A stretch of DNA of 64,000 nt from Thermasporomyces composti. GTDB lineage: Bacteria > Actinomycetota > Actinomycetes > Propionibacteriales > Actinopolymorphaceae. The stretch spans positions 3,782,001 through 3,846,000 of the forward strand of contig NZ_QTUC01000001.1 in the NCBI RefSeq assembly GCF_003386795.1. Direction: 5' to 3'. Position 1 is the first letter of the stretch. Each line of letters opens with the position of its first letter. The notes below the pieces were generated by a model. The model was not told the origin of the DNA. It saw only the letters and a list, made by a program, of their open reading frames with translations, and ran no database searches. Positions 16,758 to 28,820 of the stretch are shown here, piece after piece. Made by a program: the position numbers and the translations under genes.

Positions 16758-18112
16758 CGACGGCGACCGTGCCGCCGGGACAGCCGACGGCGGCGTCCGC
16801 GGCGTGCGCGCCGAGCCTGGGGCCCTTCGAGCGGGTCCGCGGGCTGACGGCCAAGGCCCCGCTGCCGCGTCTGCTGCCGGTGCGTCAGCGCTACGACGCC
16901 CCTGTCGAGCCGGACGTCGTCGCGGCCACCCGCCGGGAGCTGGAGTCGCTGCGTGGCCGGATCCAACCCGGCGCCCACATCGCGGTCACGGCAGGTAGTC
17001 GGGGAATCCGGGATGTCGCGGTCGTCATCAAGGCGGCGTGCGACTGGCTGAAGGAACTCGGCGCCGAGCCATTCATCGTGCCGGCGATGGGCTCGCACGG
17101 TGGCGCGACCGCCGACGGGCAGCGGGCGGTCTTGGCGTCGTACGGCGTGACCGAGGAGCGGATGGGCGTGCCCATCCGCGCGACCATGGACACCGTGGTG
17201 CTGGGTCGGGTTCCCGACGGCCCACCCGTCCACCTCGACGCGTACGCCGCCCAGGCGGACGGGATCCTGCTCGTCAACCGGGTCAAGCCGCACACCGACT
17301 TCCACGGCGAGGTGGAGAGCGGCCTCGCCAAGATCGCCGCGATCGGGCTCGGCAAGCAGCGCGGCGCGGAGGCCATCCACGCCTACGGTTCCCCGAACCT
17401 GCCCCGGTGGGTGCCTCTCGTGGCGCGGCGCATCGTCGAGAGTGGCCGCGTCCTGGGTGGGCTGGCCATCCTGGAGAACGCGTACGAGCGAACGGCACGG
17501 GTCGCGTTCGTCGAGCCGGACGGCGTCGCGGGAGCCGCGGAGGCGGCGCTGCTGGGCGAGGCGCGCCAGCTGCTCGGTCGACTCCCGTTCGACGACCTCG
17601 ACGTCCTGATCGTCGACGAGCTGGGCAAGGACAAGTCCGGCTCGGGCATGGACACCAACGTCATCGGACGGATGTGGATCGAGGGCGTCCCAGAGCCGGA
17701 GCGTCCGCGCGTCACCAACATCACCGTCCACGCGATCAGCGAGGCGTCCCACGGGAACGCCGTGGGGGTGGGTCTGGCCGACTTCATCCCCTTCCGCGTC
17801 CTCGAGCAGATCGACCTCCACGCCCTCTACGTCAACGCGATGACGTCCGGGATCGGCGGCGTCCGCAGGGCCAAGCTGCCGATCGCGCTGCCCACGGATC
17901 GCGACGCGGTGGCCGCCGCGATCGCCATGTGCGGGCGGCCCGACGTGGAGAACGTGCGACTGGTGCGGATCCACGACACGCTCGACACGGTGTCACTGCT
18001 CGTGTCGGAGAGCTTGCGGGCGGAGGTCGAGGCGCATCCGCGGCTGGAGGTGACCGGAGACCCGGTACCGTTCGAGTGCAGCGCGGAGGGGGATCTGCCG
18101 GCGTGGCCGTAG
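16733..18112 (+). CDS. LarA-like (DUF2088) nickel-pincer racemase/epimerase family protein
   Basis: A 459-residue protein of the lactate racemase (LarA/DUF2088) family. Family knowledge: LarA of Lactobacillus plantarum uses a nickel-pincer nucleotide tethered to K184, with H200 as nickel ligand and H108/H174 in catalysis. Here K200 and H216 keep the same 16-residue spacing; H122 in GSHGG and H187 or H191 are candidate catalytic histidines. It therefore probably moves a hydride at a 2-hydroxy acid. The first 30 residues look disordered. The ATG at 16733 has GAGGAG before it and overlaps uxaA by 25 bp; a GTG at 16754 would give a 4-bp GTGA overlap. LarB/C/E cofactor genes are not in the window. 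Confidence 0.75.
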   Translation: MAAGRGDVTTATVPPGQPTAASAACAPSLGPFERVRGLTAKAPLPRLLPVRQRYDAPVEPDVVAATRRELESLRGRIQPGAHIAVTAGSRGIRDVAVVIKAACDWLKELGAEPFIVPAMGSHGGATADGQRAVLASYGVTEERMGVPIRATMDTVVLGRVPDGPPVHLDAYAAQADGILLVNRVKPHTDFHGEVESGLAKIAAIGLGKQRGAEAIHAYGSPNLPRWVPLVARRIVESGRVLGGLAILENAYERTARVAFVEPDGVAGAAEAALLGEARQLLGRLPFDDLDVLIVDELGKDKSGSGMDTNVIGRMWIEGVPEPERPRVTNITVHAISEASHGNAVGVGLADFIPFRVLEQIDLHALYVNAMTSGIGGVRRAKLPIALPTDRDAVAAAIAMCGRPDVENVRLVRIHDTLDTVSLLVSESLRAEVEAHPRLEVTGDPVPFECSAEGDLPAWP

Positions 18113-18237
18113 CCACGTGCTCAGGTGACCGGTGGGTTGGGGACGATCCAGCCGGGGTGAACCGGTCGGCGGGTCCTTCCGTGTGACAGGTCGAACCGAC
18201 CATCACACAGGAGACGCCACGCACTCAGGAGAGCCAC

Positions 18238-18825
18238 GTGGACTACACCAAGCCGCAGCCCGTGCCTGCGTCCGACATCTCCGGCGAGACCACCGGTGAC
18301 CATGGCCGGTCGTCGACCACCGACCTGAGCCGGCGCCGGGTGCTGGGAGGCGTCGCGTTGACCGGGGCCGCCCTCCCGATCCTGGCCGCCTGCGGCGGCG
18401 GGCCGGAGCCGTTGCCGGACAATGACGACACCGGGTCGGACGATGGCACGGCGGCTGAGACGCCGGAGGCCGCCGCGTCCGAAGAGACGGAGACCGGCGA
18501 GCCGGGGGCTGGAGACCAGGGTCGGCAGGGCTCCACCGGTCAAGCCCTGGCCAAGACCTCGGAGATCCCGGTCAACGGCGGCAAGGTCTATCCCGAGCAG
18601 CAGGTGGTCGTCGTCCAGCCGGAGGCCGGCAGCTTCAAGGCGTACAGCGCCGTCTGCACCCACCAGCAGTGCACCGTCACCGCCGTCCAAGACGGCTCGA
18701 TCATCTGCCCCTGCCACCAGACCCGGTTCAGCGTCGCCGACGGCAGCGTGCAGTCCGGTCCCGCGCCGGAGCCACTGCCCGCGCGGGCCATCACGGTCGA
18801 CGGCGACACGATCATCCTGGCCTGA
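18238..18825 (+). CDS. Tat-exported Rieske [2Fe-2S] lipoprotein
   Basis: A 195-residue protein. The N-terminal SRRRVLGG followed by a hydrophobic stretch and LAAC (C52) indicates a twin-arginine signal ending in a lipobox, so it should be folded before export and anchored outside the membrane. A Ser/Glu/Thr-rich linker follows. The C-terminal Rieske domain has CTHQQC and CPCHQTRF, supplying the two Cys and two His cluster ligands. It should carry single electrons in an unknown extracytoplasmic redox chain. GTG start after AGGAGAG. It stands alone between the LarA-like gene and uvrC; no cytochrome genes are adjacent. Confidence 0.88.
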   Translation: MDYTKPQPVPASDISGETTGDHGRSSTTDLSRRRVLGGVALTGAALPILAACGGGPEPLPDNDDTGSDDGTAAETPEAAASEETETGEPGAGDQGRQGSTGQALAKTSEIPVNGGKVYPEQQVVVVQPEAGSFKAYSAVCTHQQCTVTAVQDGSIICPCHQTRFSVADGSVQSGPAPEPLPARAITVDGDTIILA

Positions 18826-18896
18826 CGCGAGAGTGATCTTGCGCACGACGTGATCAGCCAGTGCGGGGCGGGAGGCCGACACGCGGGTGAGTCGCC

Positions 18897-18910
18897 TACC
18901 CTCGGATAAG
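18897..18910 (+). promoter_or_regulatory. Candidate -10 element for leaderless uvrC
   Basis: TACCCT ends eight bases before the uvrC GTG and no Shine-Dalgarno sequence is seen. The distance fits a transcript starting on or next to the start codon. No good -35 is visible. Confidence 0.4.
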
Positions 18911-21054
18911 TGGCAGATCCCGCGACCTACCGCCCCGCACCCGGGTCCGTCCCGGACGCACCCGGCGTCTACCGCTTCTCGGACGAGTCCGGGCGAGTGA
19001 TCTATGTCGGAAAGGCGAAGAGCCTCAGGTCGCGGCTCGCGTCGTACTTCCAAGACCTCGCCTCCCTCAACCCGCGCACTCAGGCGATGGTCCAGTCGGC
19101 CGCCAAGGTCGAGTGGACGGTGGTCAACAACGAGGTCGAGGCGCTGCAGCTGGAGTACTCCTGGATCAAGGAGTTCGACCCACGGTTCAACGTCAAGTAC
19201 CGCGACGACAAGAGCTACCCGTGGCTCGCGGTCACGCTCAATGAGGAGTACCCACGGCTGCAGGTGATGCGCGGGCCGAAGAAGCGGGGCGTCCGCTACT
19301 TCGGCCCGTACGTCCACGCCTGGGCGATCCGGGAGACGCTCGACCTGCTGCTGCGGGTGTTCCCGGCGCGGACCTGCTCCAACGGCGTCTTCAAGCGGTC
19401 GCAGCAGATCGGCCGGCCGTGCCTCCTCGGGTACATCGGCAAGTGCTCCGCTCCCTGCGTCGGCCGGGTCTCGGCCGAGGAGCACCGCCGGATCGTCGAG
19501 GACTTCTGCGACTTCATGTCTGGCCGCTCCGCCCCGTACGTCAAGCGGCTGGAGCGGGAGATGAAGCAGGCGGCCGCGGAGCTGGACTTCGAGCGGGCCG
19601 CGCGGTTGCGTGACGACCTCAAGGCGTTGGAGCGCGCCCTGGAGAAGAACGCCGTCGTCCTCCCCGACGGTACCGACGCCGACGTGATCGCGTTGGCGGA
19701 GGACCAGCTCGAAGTCGCCGTCCAGGTGTTCCACGTGCGCGGCGGTCGGATCCGCGGCCAGCGCGGCTGGGTCGCCGACAAGACCAGCGACGCCGGAACC
19801 GGCGACCTGGTGGAGAGTCTGCTCACCCAGCTCTACGGCACGGAGTCCGGCGAGGGAGTCCCGAAGGAGGTGCTGGTCCCGGCCTTGCCGGCCGATGCGG
19901 AGGCGCTCGCGCAGTGGCTGAGCGAGCGTCGCGGCTCCCGGGTGGATGTGCGGATTCCTCGACGCGGCGACAAGCGGGCCTTGCTCGAGACGGTCGCGCG
20001 CAACGCGGCCGAGGCGCTCGCCCTGCACAAGACCAAGCGGGCCAGTGATCTGACCACTCGAAGCCGGGCCTTGGAGGAGATCAGGGACGCTCTCGGGCTG
20101 GACGAGGCGCCCCTGCGGATCGAGTGCTACGACGTGTCGAACCTGCAGGGTTCGAACGTCGTCGCGTCGATGGTGGTCTTCGAGGACGGGCTGCCTCGCA
20201 AGAGCGACTACCGGCGCTTCACCATCCGCAGCCGGGGTCGGGGCGACAGCGCCAATGACGTCGCGGCGATCCACGAGGTGATCACCCGGCGGTTCCAACG
20301 CTACTTGGCCGAGCGCTCACAGACCGGCGAAGTCGCCGCGGGGCAGCGGCCCGACGGCGGGGGAGGCGAGCCTGACGCGTCCGCTGTGCCCGCCCCCGGT
20401 GAGGGCTCGCCCACCGTCAGCTCGCTCATCGACCCGGAGACCGGGCGCCAACGCAAGTTCGCCTACACACCGGGCTTGGTACTCGTCGACGGTGGACCGC
20501 CACAGGTAGCCGCCGCCAAACGCGCGCTCGACGAGCTGGGCATCGACGATATTCCGGTCGCGGGTCTGGCCAAGCGGCTGGAGGAGGTGTGGCTCCCTGG
20601 GGCGGAGGATCCGGTCATCCTGCCGCGTACGAGCGAAGGGCTGTACCTGCTCCAGCGAGTGCGTGACGAGGCTCACCGCTTCGCGATAACGTTCCACCGC
20701 CAGAAGCGGTCGAAGTCGATGGTCGAAAGCGCGCTCGACGGCATCAGCGGTTTGGGGGAGACCCGGCGCAAGGCGCTCTTGCGGGCGTTCGGCTCTCTCA
20801 AACGTCTGCGGTCGGCCTCCGTGGAAGAGATCGCCCAGGTCCCCGGGATCGGAACCCGAACGGCGCAGGCGGTGGTCGAGGCGTTGCGGCAACGCGCCGA
20901 GACGCGCCCCGCGGTCAACACCGCCACGGGTGAGATCGTCGACGACGGGTCCGCCGGACCATCGGACGATGGCGAGCCATCGGACGACGGCGGCGGCCCG
21001 AGCCCGAACATCCCGCAGCGACAGGAAGTCACCAATGGCGAGGCGCCCACCTGA
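18910..21054 (+). CDS. uvrC: Excinuclease ABC subunit C (UvrC)
   Basis: A 714-residue UvrC. It has the N-terminal GIY-YIG nuclease ([22 protein letters not shown]), a UvrB-interaction UVR motif near residue 205-240 ([20 protein letters not shown]), the C-terminal RNase H-like nuclease ([17 protein letters not shown]) and tandem helix-hairpin-helix motifs ([26 protein letters not shown]). UvrC makes both incisions in nucleotide excision repair. An insert of about 30 residues rich in Gly, Asp and Pro precedes VDGGPP, and the last 40 residues are acidic and low in complexity. It overlaps rapZ by 20 bp, the usual actinobacterial order. Confidence 0.95.
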   Translation: MADPATYRPAPGSVPDAPGVYRFSDESGRVIYVGKAKSLRSRLASYFQDLASLNPRTQAMVQSAAKVEWTVVNNEVEALQLEYSWIKEFDPRFNVKYRDDKSYPWLAVTLNEEYPRLQVMRGPKKRGVRYFGPYVHAWAIRETLDLLLRVFPARTCSNGVFKRSQQIGRPCLLGYIGKCSAPCVGRVSAEEHRRIVEDFCDFMSGRSAPYVKRLEREMKQAAAELDFERAARLRDDLKALERALEKNAVVLPDGTDADVIALAEDQLEVAVQVFHVRGGRIRGQRGWVADKTSDAGTGDLVESLLTQLYGTESGEGVPKEVLVPALPADAEALAQWLSERRGSRVDVRIPRRGDKRALLETVARNAAEALALHKTKRASDLTTRSRALEEIRDALGLDEAPLRIECYDVSNLQGSNVVASMVVFEDGLPRKSDYRRFTIRSRGRGDSANDVAAIHEVITRRFQRYLAERSQTGEVAAGQRPDGGGGEPDASAVPAPGEGSPTVSSLIDPETGRQRKFAYTPGLVLVDGGPPQVAAAKRALDELGIDDIPVAGLAKRLEEVWLPGAEDPVILPRTSEGLYLLQRVRDEAHRFAITFHRQKRSKSMVESALDGISGLGETRRKALLRAFGSLKRLRSASVEEIAQVPGIGTRTAQAVVEALRQRAETRPAVNTATGEIVDDGSAGPSDDGEPSDDGGGPSPNIPQRQEVTNGEAPT

Positions 21055-21904
21055 GCTGGTGCTCGTCTCCGGCATGTCCGGGGCGGGCCGAAGTACCGCC
21101 GCCGATGTCCTCGAGGACCTCGGCTGGTTCGTCGTCGACAACCTCCCTCCAGAGTTGCTCCCCACCGTGGTGAAGCTGCTCGCCGAGGGGCAGCGCGCGG
21201 TCGCCAAGGTCGCCGTCGTGATCGACGTGCGGTCCGGCTCCTTCTTCGCCGCCTTGCAGGGATCGCTCAGGGCGCTCCGCGCTCGCGGGGTGCGACCCAC
21301 GCTGCTGTTCCTTGAGGCGAGCGACGAGGTTCTCGTCCGTCGCTACGAGAGCGTGCGGCGCCCCCACCCGCTCCAAGGCGACGGGCGGGTCCTGGACGGC
21401 ATCGTCGCCGAGCGTGAGGCGCTGCGCGAGCTGCGTGCCGTCGCCGACCTGGTGATCGACACCTCGAACCTCAACGTCCATCAGCTCACGGCCAAGATCG
21501 TCAACGCCTTCGGTGATCCGGACGACCAGGCCCTGCACGCCACGGTCGTCTCGTTCGGGTACAAATACGGCATACCGGTCGACGCGGACCACGTGGTCGA
21601 CTGCCGGTTTCTCCCCAACCCCTACTGGCAGCCTGAGCTGCGCGGACAGACCGGTCTCGATCCAGATGTCCGCGAGTACGTGCTCAAGCAGGACGACGCC
21701 CTGCCGTTCCTCGACCGGTACGAGGCGTTGGTGACCTCCTTGGCACGTGGCTACCTGCGCGAGGGTAAGAGGTTTGTGACGATCGCGGTCGGTTGTACTG
21801 GCGGCAAGCACCGGAGTGTGGCGATGGCAGAGGAACTGGGGACGAGGCTACGCGCGCACGGAATCGGGACCCTCGTCCTGCACCGCGACCTGGGGCGGGA
21901 ATGA
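21035..21904 (+). CDS. rapZ: RNase adapter/nucleotide-binding protein RapZ
   Basis: A 289-residue RapZ (YvcJ) homologue. Walker A reads GMSGAGRST near residue 13, followed by the diagnostic [15 protein letters not shown] segment; the C-terminal half has [10 protein letters not shown] and the RDL ending of the family. In E. coli RapZ controls GlmY/GlmZ RNAs and amino-sugar synthesis; in Gram-positives its role is less clear, and it binds nucleotides. AGGAAG before the ATG supports a start inside the uvrC tail. Its stop overlaps the yvcK start as ATGA, so translation is probably coupled. Confidence 0.94.
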   Translation: MARRPPELVLVSGMSGAGRSTAADVLEDLGWFVVDNLPPELLPTVVKLLAEGQRAVAKVAVVIDVRSGSFFAALQGSLRALRARGVRPTLLFLEASDEVLVRRYESVRRPHPLQGDGRVLDGIVAEREALRELRAVADLVIDTSNLNVHQLTAKIVNAFGDPDDQALHATVVSFGYKYGIPVDADHVVDCRFLPNPYWQPELRGQTGLDPDVREYVLKQDDALPFLDRYEALVTSLARGYLREGKRFVTIAVGCTGGKHRSVAMAEELGTRLRAHGIGTLVLHRDLGRE

Positions 21905-22890
21905 GCCGGCGAGAGTCGTCCAGCGGTCGGAGCGTGCCCGCCGCGCCGCGGTCGGGGCCCAAAGTGGTAGCACTCGGCGGTGGTCACGGTCTCGCGGCGT
22001 CCTTGTCCGCCCTGCGCCACGTGACCGATAACCTCACCGCCGTCGTGACGGTCGCCGACGACGGCGGGTCCTCGGGGCGCCTGCGTCGCGAGTTCGGGGT
22101 CCTGCCACCCGGCGACCTCCGCCAGGCGCTCGCCGCGTTGTGCGGCGACGACGAGTGGGGACGGACCTGGGCTGAGGTCCTCCAGCACCGGTTCGAGAGC
22201 GACGGCCCGCTCGCCGGCCACGCGGTCGGCAACCTGCTCATCGTGGCCATGTGGCAGCGGCTCGGCGCGCACGTCACCGGGCTCGACTGGGTGGCCCGGC
22301 TGCTGGGTGCGCAGGGGCGGGTGCTGCCGATGTGCGACGTGCCGTTGGAGATCACCGCCCAGGTCGAGGGCTTGGACCCGAATGACCCGACGGCGGTGCG
22401 CACGTTGCGCGGCCAGTCCGTGGTGGCGGCCACGACCGGGCGAGTGCTCAGCGTGGCGCTCGAACCCGCCAACCCTCCGGCTTGCCCCGAGGCGCTGGCG
22501 GCGATTCGTGCGGCCGATGGCATCGTCCTCGGCCCGGGCTCGTGGTTCACCAGCGTGCTGGTCCACCTCCTGGTGCCCGAGCTGTCGGCTGTCCTGCACG
22601 AGGCCAAGGGCACGCGCGTGCTCACCCTGAATCTCGCTCCACAGGCGGGGGAGACGCGAGGCTTCTCGCCGGAGCGGCACTTGGAGGTGCTGCGCGCGCA
22701 CGCACCGGACCTGCGCATTGACGTCGTGGTGGCGCACGATGCGTTCGTCGCCGACCAACCGGCGCTGGCGGCGGCCGCCTCCGCCCTCGGCGCTGAGCTG
22801 GTCGTCGCCGATGTGGCTCGCCGTGATGGATCTCCACGGCATGATCCCGAGCGCCTGGCCCAGGTCTACGCCAAAGTCCTCGGCGGCTAG
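21901..22890 (+). CDS. yvcK: Gluconeogenesis/cell-shape factor YvcK (CofD-like)
   Basis: A 329-residue protein of the YvcK/CuvA family. The start of the fold shows KVVALGGGHGLAASL (near residue 20), then the ADDGGSSGRLR motif and LPPGDLRQ, which bind UDP-sugars in characterised members. YvcK supports growth on gluconeogenic carbon and peptidoglycan synthesis, and is a PrkC/PknB-type kinase substrate in some bacteria. The ATG overlaps the rapZ stop by four bases. whiA follows after about 100 bp, which may hold its own promoter. Confidence 0.93.
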   Translation: MSRRESSSGRSVPAAPRSGPKVVALGGGHGLAASLSALRHVTDNLTAVVTVADDGGSSGRLRREFGVLPPGDLRQALAALCGDDEWGRTWAEVLQHRFESDGPLAGHAVGNLLIVAMWQRLGAHVTGLDWVARLLGAQGRVLPMCDVPLEITAQVEGLDPNDPTAVRTLRGQSVVAATTGRVLSVALEPANPPACPEALAAIRAADGIVLGPGSWFTSVLVHLLVPELSAVLHEAKGTRVLTLNLAPQAGETRGFSPERHLEVLRAHAPDLRIDVVVAHDAFVADQPALAAAASALGAELVVADVARRDGSPRHDPERLAQVYAKVLGG

Positions 22891-22989
22891 GACGGTCAAC
22901 TCACTCTGCGTCACCATTTCTATTCGCGGCGAGCTGACCGGCTTGACCCATTGGCCGAATGACACCGCTATGCGTGGCAGTATCAGGCC

Positions 22990-23970
22990 ATGGCAATGAC
23001 GGCTCAGGTCAAGGCGGAACTGACGAGCACGACGGTGACGAAGCCGTGCTGCCGCAAGGCGGAAGTATCCGCCATGCTCCGCTTCGCGGGAGGCCTGCAC
23101 ATCGTCAGCGGCCGCATCGTCGTCGAGGCGGAGCTCGACACCGGCGCCTGCGCCCGCCGACTACGGAGAGAGATCGCGGAGGTCTTCGGTCACCCCAGTG
23201 ACGTCCTCGTCCTGGCGCCGGGGGGCATCCGTAAGGGCAACCGGTTCGTGGTTCGCGTCGTCAAGGACGGCGAGGCGTTGGCTCGGCAGACCGGGCTACT
23301 CGACGGTCGGGGGAGGCCCGTGCGGGGCCTGCCTCCCCAAGTGGTCAACGGGTCCACGTGCGACGCGGTGGCGGCGTGGCGCGGCGCGTTCCTGGCGCAC
23401 GGTTCCTTGACCGAGCCTGGTCGATCGGCCGCACTCGAGGTCACCTGCCCTGGCCCCGAGGCCGCCCTCGCCCTCGTCGGAGCGGCTCGGCGCATCGGTA
23501 TCGCCGCCAAGGCCCGCGATGTGCGGGGAGTCGACCGGGTGGTCATCCGGGATGGTGACGCGATCGGAGCGTTGCTCACCCGGCTCGGCGCGCACGAGAG
23601 CCTGATGGCGTGGGAAGAGCGCCGGATGCGGCGCGAGGTGCGCGCGACCGCGAACCGCCTCGCCAACTTCGACGATGCCAACCTGCGACGGTCGGCGCGG
23701 GCCGCGGTCGCCGCCGGCGCGCGCGTCGAGCGCGCTCTGGAGATCCTCGGCGACGACGTGCCGCCGCACCTGAGGACTGCCGGTGAGCTTCGGATCAAGA
23801 ACAAGCAGGCCAGCCTGGAGGAGTTGGGGCAGCTGCACGACCCCCCGCTGACCAAGGACGCCATCGCCGGGCGTATCCGTCGGCTCTTGGCGATGGCCGA
23901 CAAGCGTGCGGCTGAGCTCGGCATTCCGGGGACGGAGGCGAACTTGACCCCGGAGATGCTGAACTCCTGA
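22990..23970 (+). CDS. whiA: Sporulation/cell-division regulator WhiA
   Basis: A 326-residue WhiA. The N-terminal two-thirds is the LAGLIDADG-like domain ([15 protein letters not shown] near residue 18, [15 protein letters not shown] later); the C-terminal part is the helix-turn-helix ([34 protein letters not shown]). In Streptomyces WhiA works with WhiB to switch growing hyphae to sporulation septation; the gene is also conserved in non-sporulating actinobacteria. No ribosome site precedes the ATG, so it may be leaderless. The stop codon is embedded in a 15-bp tandem repeat that reiterates in-frame TGA codons. Confidence 0.94.
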   Translation: MAMTAQVKAELTSTTVTKPCCRKAEVSAMLRFAGGLHIVSGRIVVEAELDTGACARRLRREIAEVFGHPSDVLVLAPGGIRKGNRFVVRVVKDGEALARQTGLLDGRGRPVRGLPPQVVNGSTCDAVAAWRGAFLAHGSLTEPGRSAALEVTCPGPEAALALVGAARRIGIAAKARDVRGVDRVVIRDGDAIGALLTRLGAHESLMAWEERRMRREVRATANRLANFDDANLRRSARAAVAAGARVERALEILGDDVPPHLRTAGELRIKNKQASLEELGQLHDPPLTKDAIAGRIRRLLAMADKRAAELGIPGTEANLTPEMLNS

Positions 23971-26559
<2,589 letters not shown>

Positions 26560-26561
26560 CA

Positions 26562-27374
26562 GTGGCAACCAAGCGAGCCGAGCGCACGCCTTTGATGGCC
26601 GGTAACTGGAAGATGAACCTCGACCACCGCGAGGCGGTCCATCTCGTCCAGAAGCTGGCCTGGATCCTGCAGGACAAGAAGCACGACTTCGACGCGGTCG
26701 AGGTCGTCGTCCTCCCGTCGTTCACCAACATCCGGTCGGTCCAGACCCTGATCGACGGCGATCGGCTGCGCATTCGGCACGGTGCGCAGGACCTCAGCCC
26801 GCACGACAAGGGCGCCTACACCGGGGACGTCTCCGGTGCGATGCTGGCGAAGCTGGGCTGCTCCTATGTCGTGGTGGGCCACTCCGAGCGTCGCCAGCAC
26901 CACCGTGAGGACGACACGATCGTCAACGCCAAGCTGCAGGCGGCGCTGCGGCACGGGATCCGACCGATCCTGTGCGTGGGCGAGGGACTCGACGTGCGCA
27001 AGGAGGGCCGGCACGTCGAGTACACGGTCGGGCAGGTGCAGGCCGCGCTGGACGGCGTGAAGGCGGAGCAGATGTCCGACGTCGTCATCGCCTACGAGCC
27101 GGTATGGGCGATCGGCACGGGCGAGGTCGCGACACCGGACGACGCGCAGGAGGTGTGCGCGGCGATCCGCAAGGTCGTGGGCGACCGCTTCGGGGACGAC
27201 GTCGCGCGCGGTGTTCGGGTTCTCTACGGCGGCTCGGTCAAGGCGTCGAACGTCGCCGGGATCATGGCGAAGCCCGACGTCGACGGCGCTCTGGTGGGCG
27301 GGGCGAGCCTCGACCCCGAGGAGTTCGCCGGCATCTGCCGCTACTACGACCTGCCGATCCTGCCGTCGGCATAG
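26562..27374 (+). CDS. tpiA: Triosephosphate isomerase
   Basis: A 270-residue TIM. Active-site landmarks are GNWKMN (Lys near residue 17), GHSERR (His near 106) and [11 protein letters not shown] (catalytic Glu near 178), with the phosphate-binding YGGSVK and GGASL loops. It interconverts dihydroxyacetone phosphate and glyceraldehyde-3-phosphate. GTG start with GGAGG upstream. It closes the gap-pgk-tpiA operon, followed by a strong hairpin. Confidence 0.96.
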   Translation: MATKRAERTPLMAGNWKMNLDHREAVHLVQKLAWILQDKKHDFDAVEVVVLPSFTNIRSVQTLIDGDRLRIRHGAQDLSPHDKGAYTGDVSGAMLAKLGCSYVVVGHSERRQHHREDDTIVNAKLQAALRHGIRPILCVGEGLDVRKEGRHVEYTVGQVQAALDGVKAEQMSDVVIAYEPVWAIGTGEVATPDDAQEVCAAIRKVVGDRFGDDVARGVRVLYGGSVKASNVAGIMAKPDVDGALVGGASLDPEEFAGICRYYDLPILPSA

Positions 27375-27388
27375 GACGGTTGACGCTG

Positions 27389-27417
27389 GTGGGGCGGGCA
27401 CGCCGTGCTCGCCCCAC
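27389..27417 (+). terminator. Terminator hairpin after tpiA
   Basis: GTGGGGCGGGCA (27389-27400) pairs with 27406-27417 across a five-base loop, with one G-U pair. It begins 15 bases after the tpiA stop and is followed by TGTCGTCTT, a partial pyrimidine tract. Confidence 0.7.
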
Positions 27418-27463
27418 TGTCGTCTTCGGGCGAGGTCCCGTACGAGGGCGCTCGGACCTCGCC

Positions 27464-27533
27464 GATCGGACCAGGGTTGATCGGACTACGGTCGATCGGA
27501 CAGGGGGTCGATCGGACAGGCGGTCGATCGGAC
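27464..27533. repeat. Five-copy GATCGGAC array at 15-16 bp spacing
   Basis: GATCGGAC occurs exactly at 27464, 27479, 27494, 27510 and 27526. The last three copies share the longer core GTCGATCGGAC. Spacings are 15, 15, 16 and 16 bp, so it is not a codon repeat. It sits immediately upstream (21 bp) of the RibD-type reductase start, where it could bind a regulator cooperatively. Confidence 0.75.
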
Positions 27534-27553
27534 AAGGGTCTCGGGAGCGACGC

Positions 27554-28279
27554 ATGGAGAGTGGCAGGGGGAGGCGGCCGTACGTCGTGGCGAGCTGCGC
27601 GATGTCCGTCGACGGCTTGATCGACGACGCCAGCGACCGACGGCTCGTCCTCTCCAACGACGCCGACCTGGATCGCGTCGATCAGGTGCGGGCCGAGTGC
27701 GACGCGATCCTGGTGGGCGCCGAGACGGTCCGTCGGGACAATCCGCGCCTGCTGGTGCGATCGGCGAGGCGGCGACGTCTGCGACGCGAGGAGGGTCGTC
27801 CCGACTCTCCGCTCAAGGTGACGTTGACACGCAGCGGTGACCTCGACCCGGCGGCACGCTTCTTCACCGAGGGAGGGGCGGAAACGCTCGTCTACGCGGC
27901 GTCGGCTGCGTACACCCGGACCCGCGACCGGCTGGGATCCGTCACGACCGTGGTCGACGCCGGGAGCTCGCCCGAGCCGGACGAGGTGCTCGCCGACTTG
28001 TGGGCACGGGGCGTTCGCCGGCTCCTCGTCGAGGGTGGGGAGCGCGTCCATACGGCGTTCCTCACCGCGGACCTCGTGGACGAGCTGCACCTGGTGATCG
28101 CGCCCTGCTTCGTCGGGCACGCCGACGCCCCGCGCTTCGTCGGACCTGGCCCGTTCCCCCACCACCCCGGCCGCCCCATGACGCTGGTCGAGGTCCGCCC
28201 GATCGGCGACGTGGCTTTGCTGCGCTACCGCTTGGGCAGCGGACGGGACGCCGCGGCGGGAGACCAAGCCGACAGGTGA
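27554..28279 (+). CDS. RibD C-terminal-type (pyrimidine) reductase
   Basis: A 241-residue stand-alone RibD_C/dihydrofolate-reductase-fold protein. Family marks are ASCAMSVDGLIDD near residue 14, AILVGAETVRRDNPRL near 55-70, and RLLVEGG near 160. In riboflavin synthesis this domain reduces the ribosyl group of the deaminated pyrimidine with NADPH. The ATG at 27554 follows CGGGAG; upstream frames run through the GATCGGAC array and are rejected. The deaminase gene begins three bases after the stop, so the two halves of a RibD activity are adjacent in reverse order. A specialised reductase for another pteridine or deazaflavin step is possible. Confidence 0.75.
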   Translation: MESGRGRRPYVVASCAMSVDGLIDDASDRRLVLSNDADLDRVDQVRAECDAILVGAETVRRDNPRLLVRSARRRRLRREEGRPDSPLKVTLTRSGDLDPAARFFTEGGAETLVYAASAAYTRTRDRLGSVTTVVDAGSSPEPDEVLADLWARGVRRLLVEGGERVHTAFLTADLVDELHLVIAPCFVGHADAPRFVGPGPFPHHPGRPMTLVEVRPIGDVALLRYRLGSGRDAAAGDQADR

Positions 28280-28282
28280 GCG

Positions 28283-28759
28283 ATGGCTGAGCGAACGTCA
28301 AGGCGAGAGCCCAGTGAGAGGGATCTCCGATGGCTTCGGGCTGCGATCGAGCTGTCTCGACGCTGCCCGCCCTCCCCGTCGGCGTACTCGGTGGGCGCGA
28401 TCGTGGTCGACGCGAGCGGCGAGGAGATCGCGCGGGGATTCTCCCGTGAGTCGCACCCGCGTGACCACGCCGAGGAGGCCGCCTTGGCCAAGCTCCCCCC
28501 GGGTGATCCTCGCCTCCGCACGGCCACGGTCTACTCGAGCTTGGAGCCGTGCAGCACCAGGGCGTCCCGACCGACTCCCTGCGCACAGCTGCTGATCGAG
28601 GCCGGCGTTCCACGGGTCGTGCTGGCCTGGCGGGAGCCCGAGCTGTTCGTCGACTGCCGTGGTGTGGAAGTGCTCGAGGCCGCGGGTGTCGAGGTGGTCG
28701 AAGTCCCCGAGCTGGCATCGCTCGCTCGCGCGGTCAACGCCCACCTGTTCGACACCTGA
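28283..28759 (+). CDS. RibD N-terminal-type cytidine/pyrimidine deaminase
   Basis: A 158-residue zinc deaminase. The catalytic HAEEAAL motif (His ligand and Glu) lies near residue 55, and the cysteine ligands appear as EPCSTR and TPC about ten residues later, the RibD-like spacing. Members deaminate a 2,5-diaminopyrimidine ribosyl phosphate in riboflavin synthesis; related proteins deaminate other bases. AGGTGAG precedes the ATG, three bases after the reductase gene, indicating an operon. The pair forms a split RibD; the other rib genes are absent here. Confidence 0.75.
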   Translation: MAERTSRREPSERDLRWLRAAIELSRRCPPSPSAYSVGAIVVDASGEEIARGFSRESHPRDHAEEAALAKLPPGDPRLRTATVYSSLEPCSTRASRPTPCAQLLIEAGVPRVVLAWREPELFVDCRGVEVLEAAGVEVVEVPELASLARAVNAHLFDT

Positions 28760-28820
28760 GCGAGTCCGTCGCTCGAGCCGGCCATGTGCCCACGCCGGTG
28801 GCAGGGGGCACCATCTCCAC

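Noticed and set aside
18121-20298. A 725-codon minus-strand frame opposite the Rieske gene and uvrC
   Set aside because: Antisense to two confidently assigned genes; composition is that of a shadow frame.
27464-27533. CRISPR array or coding repeat
   Set aside because: Units are only 8 bp, spacers of 7-8 bp are not unique protospacer length, and the spacing is not in codon phase.
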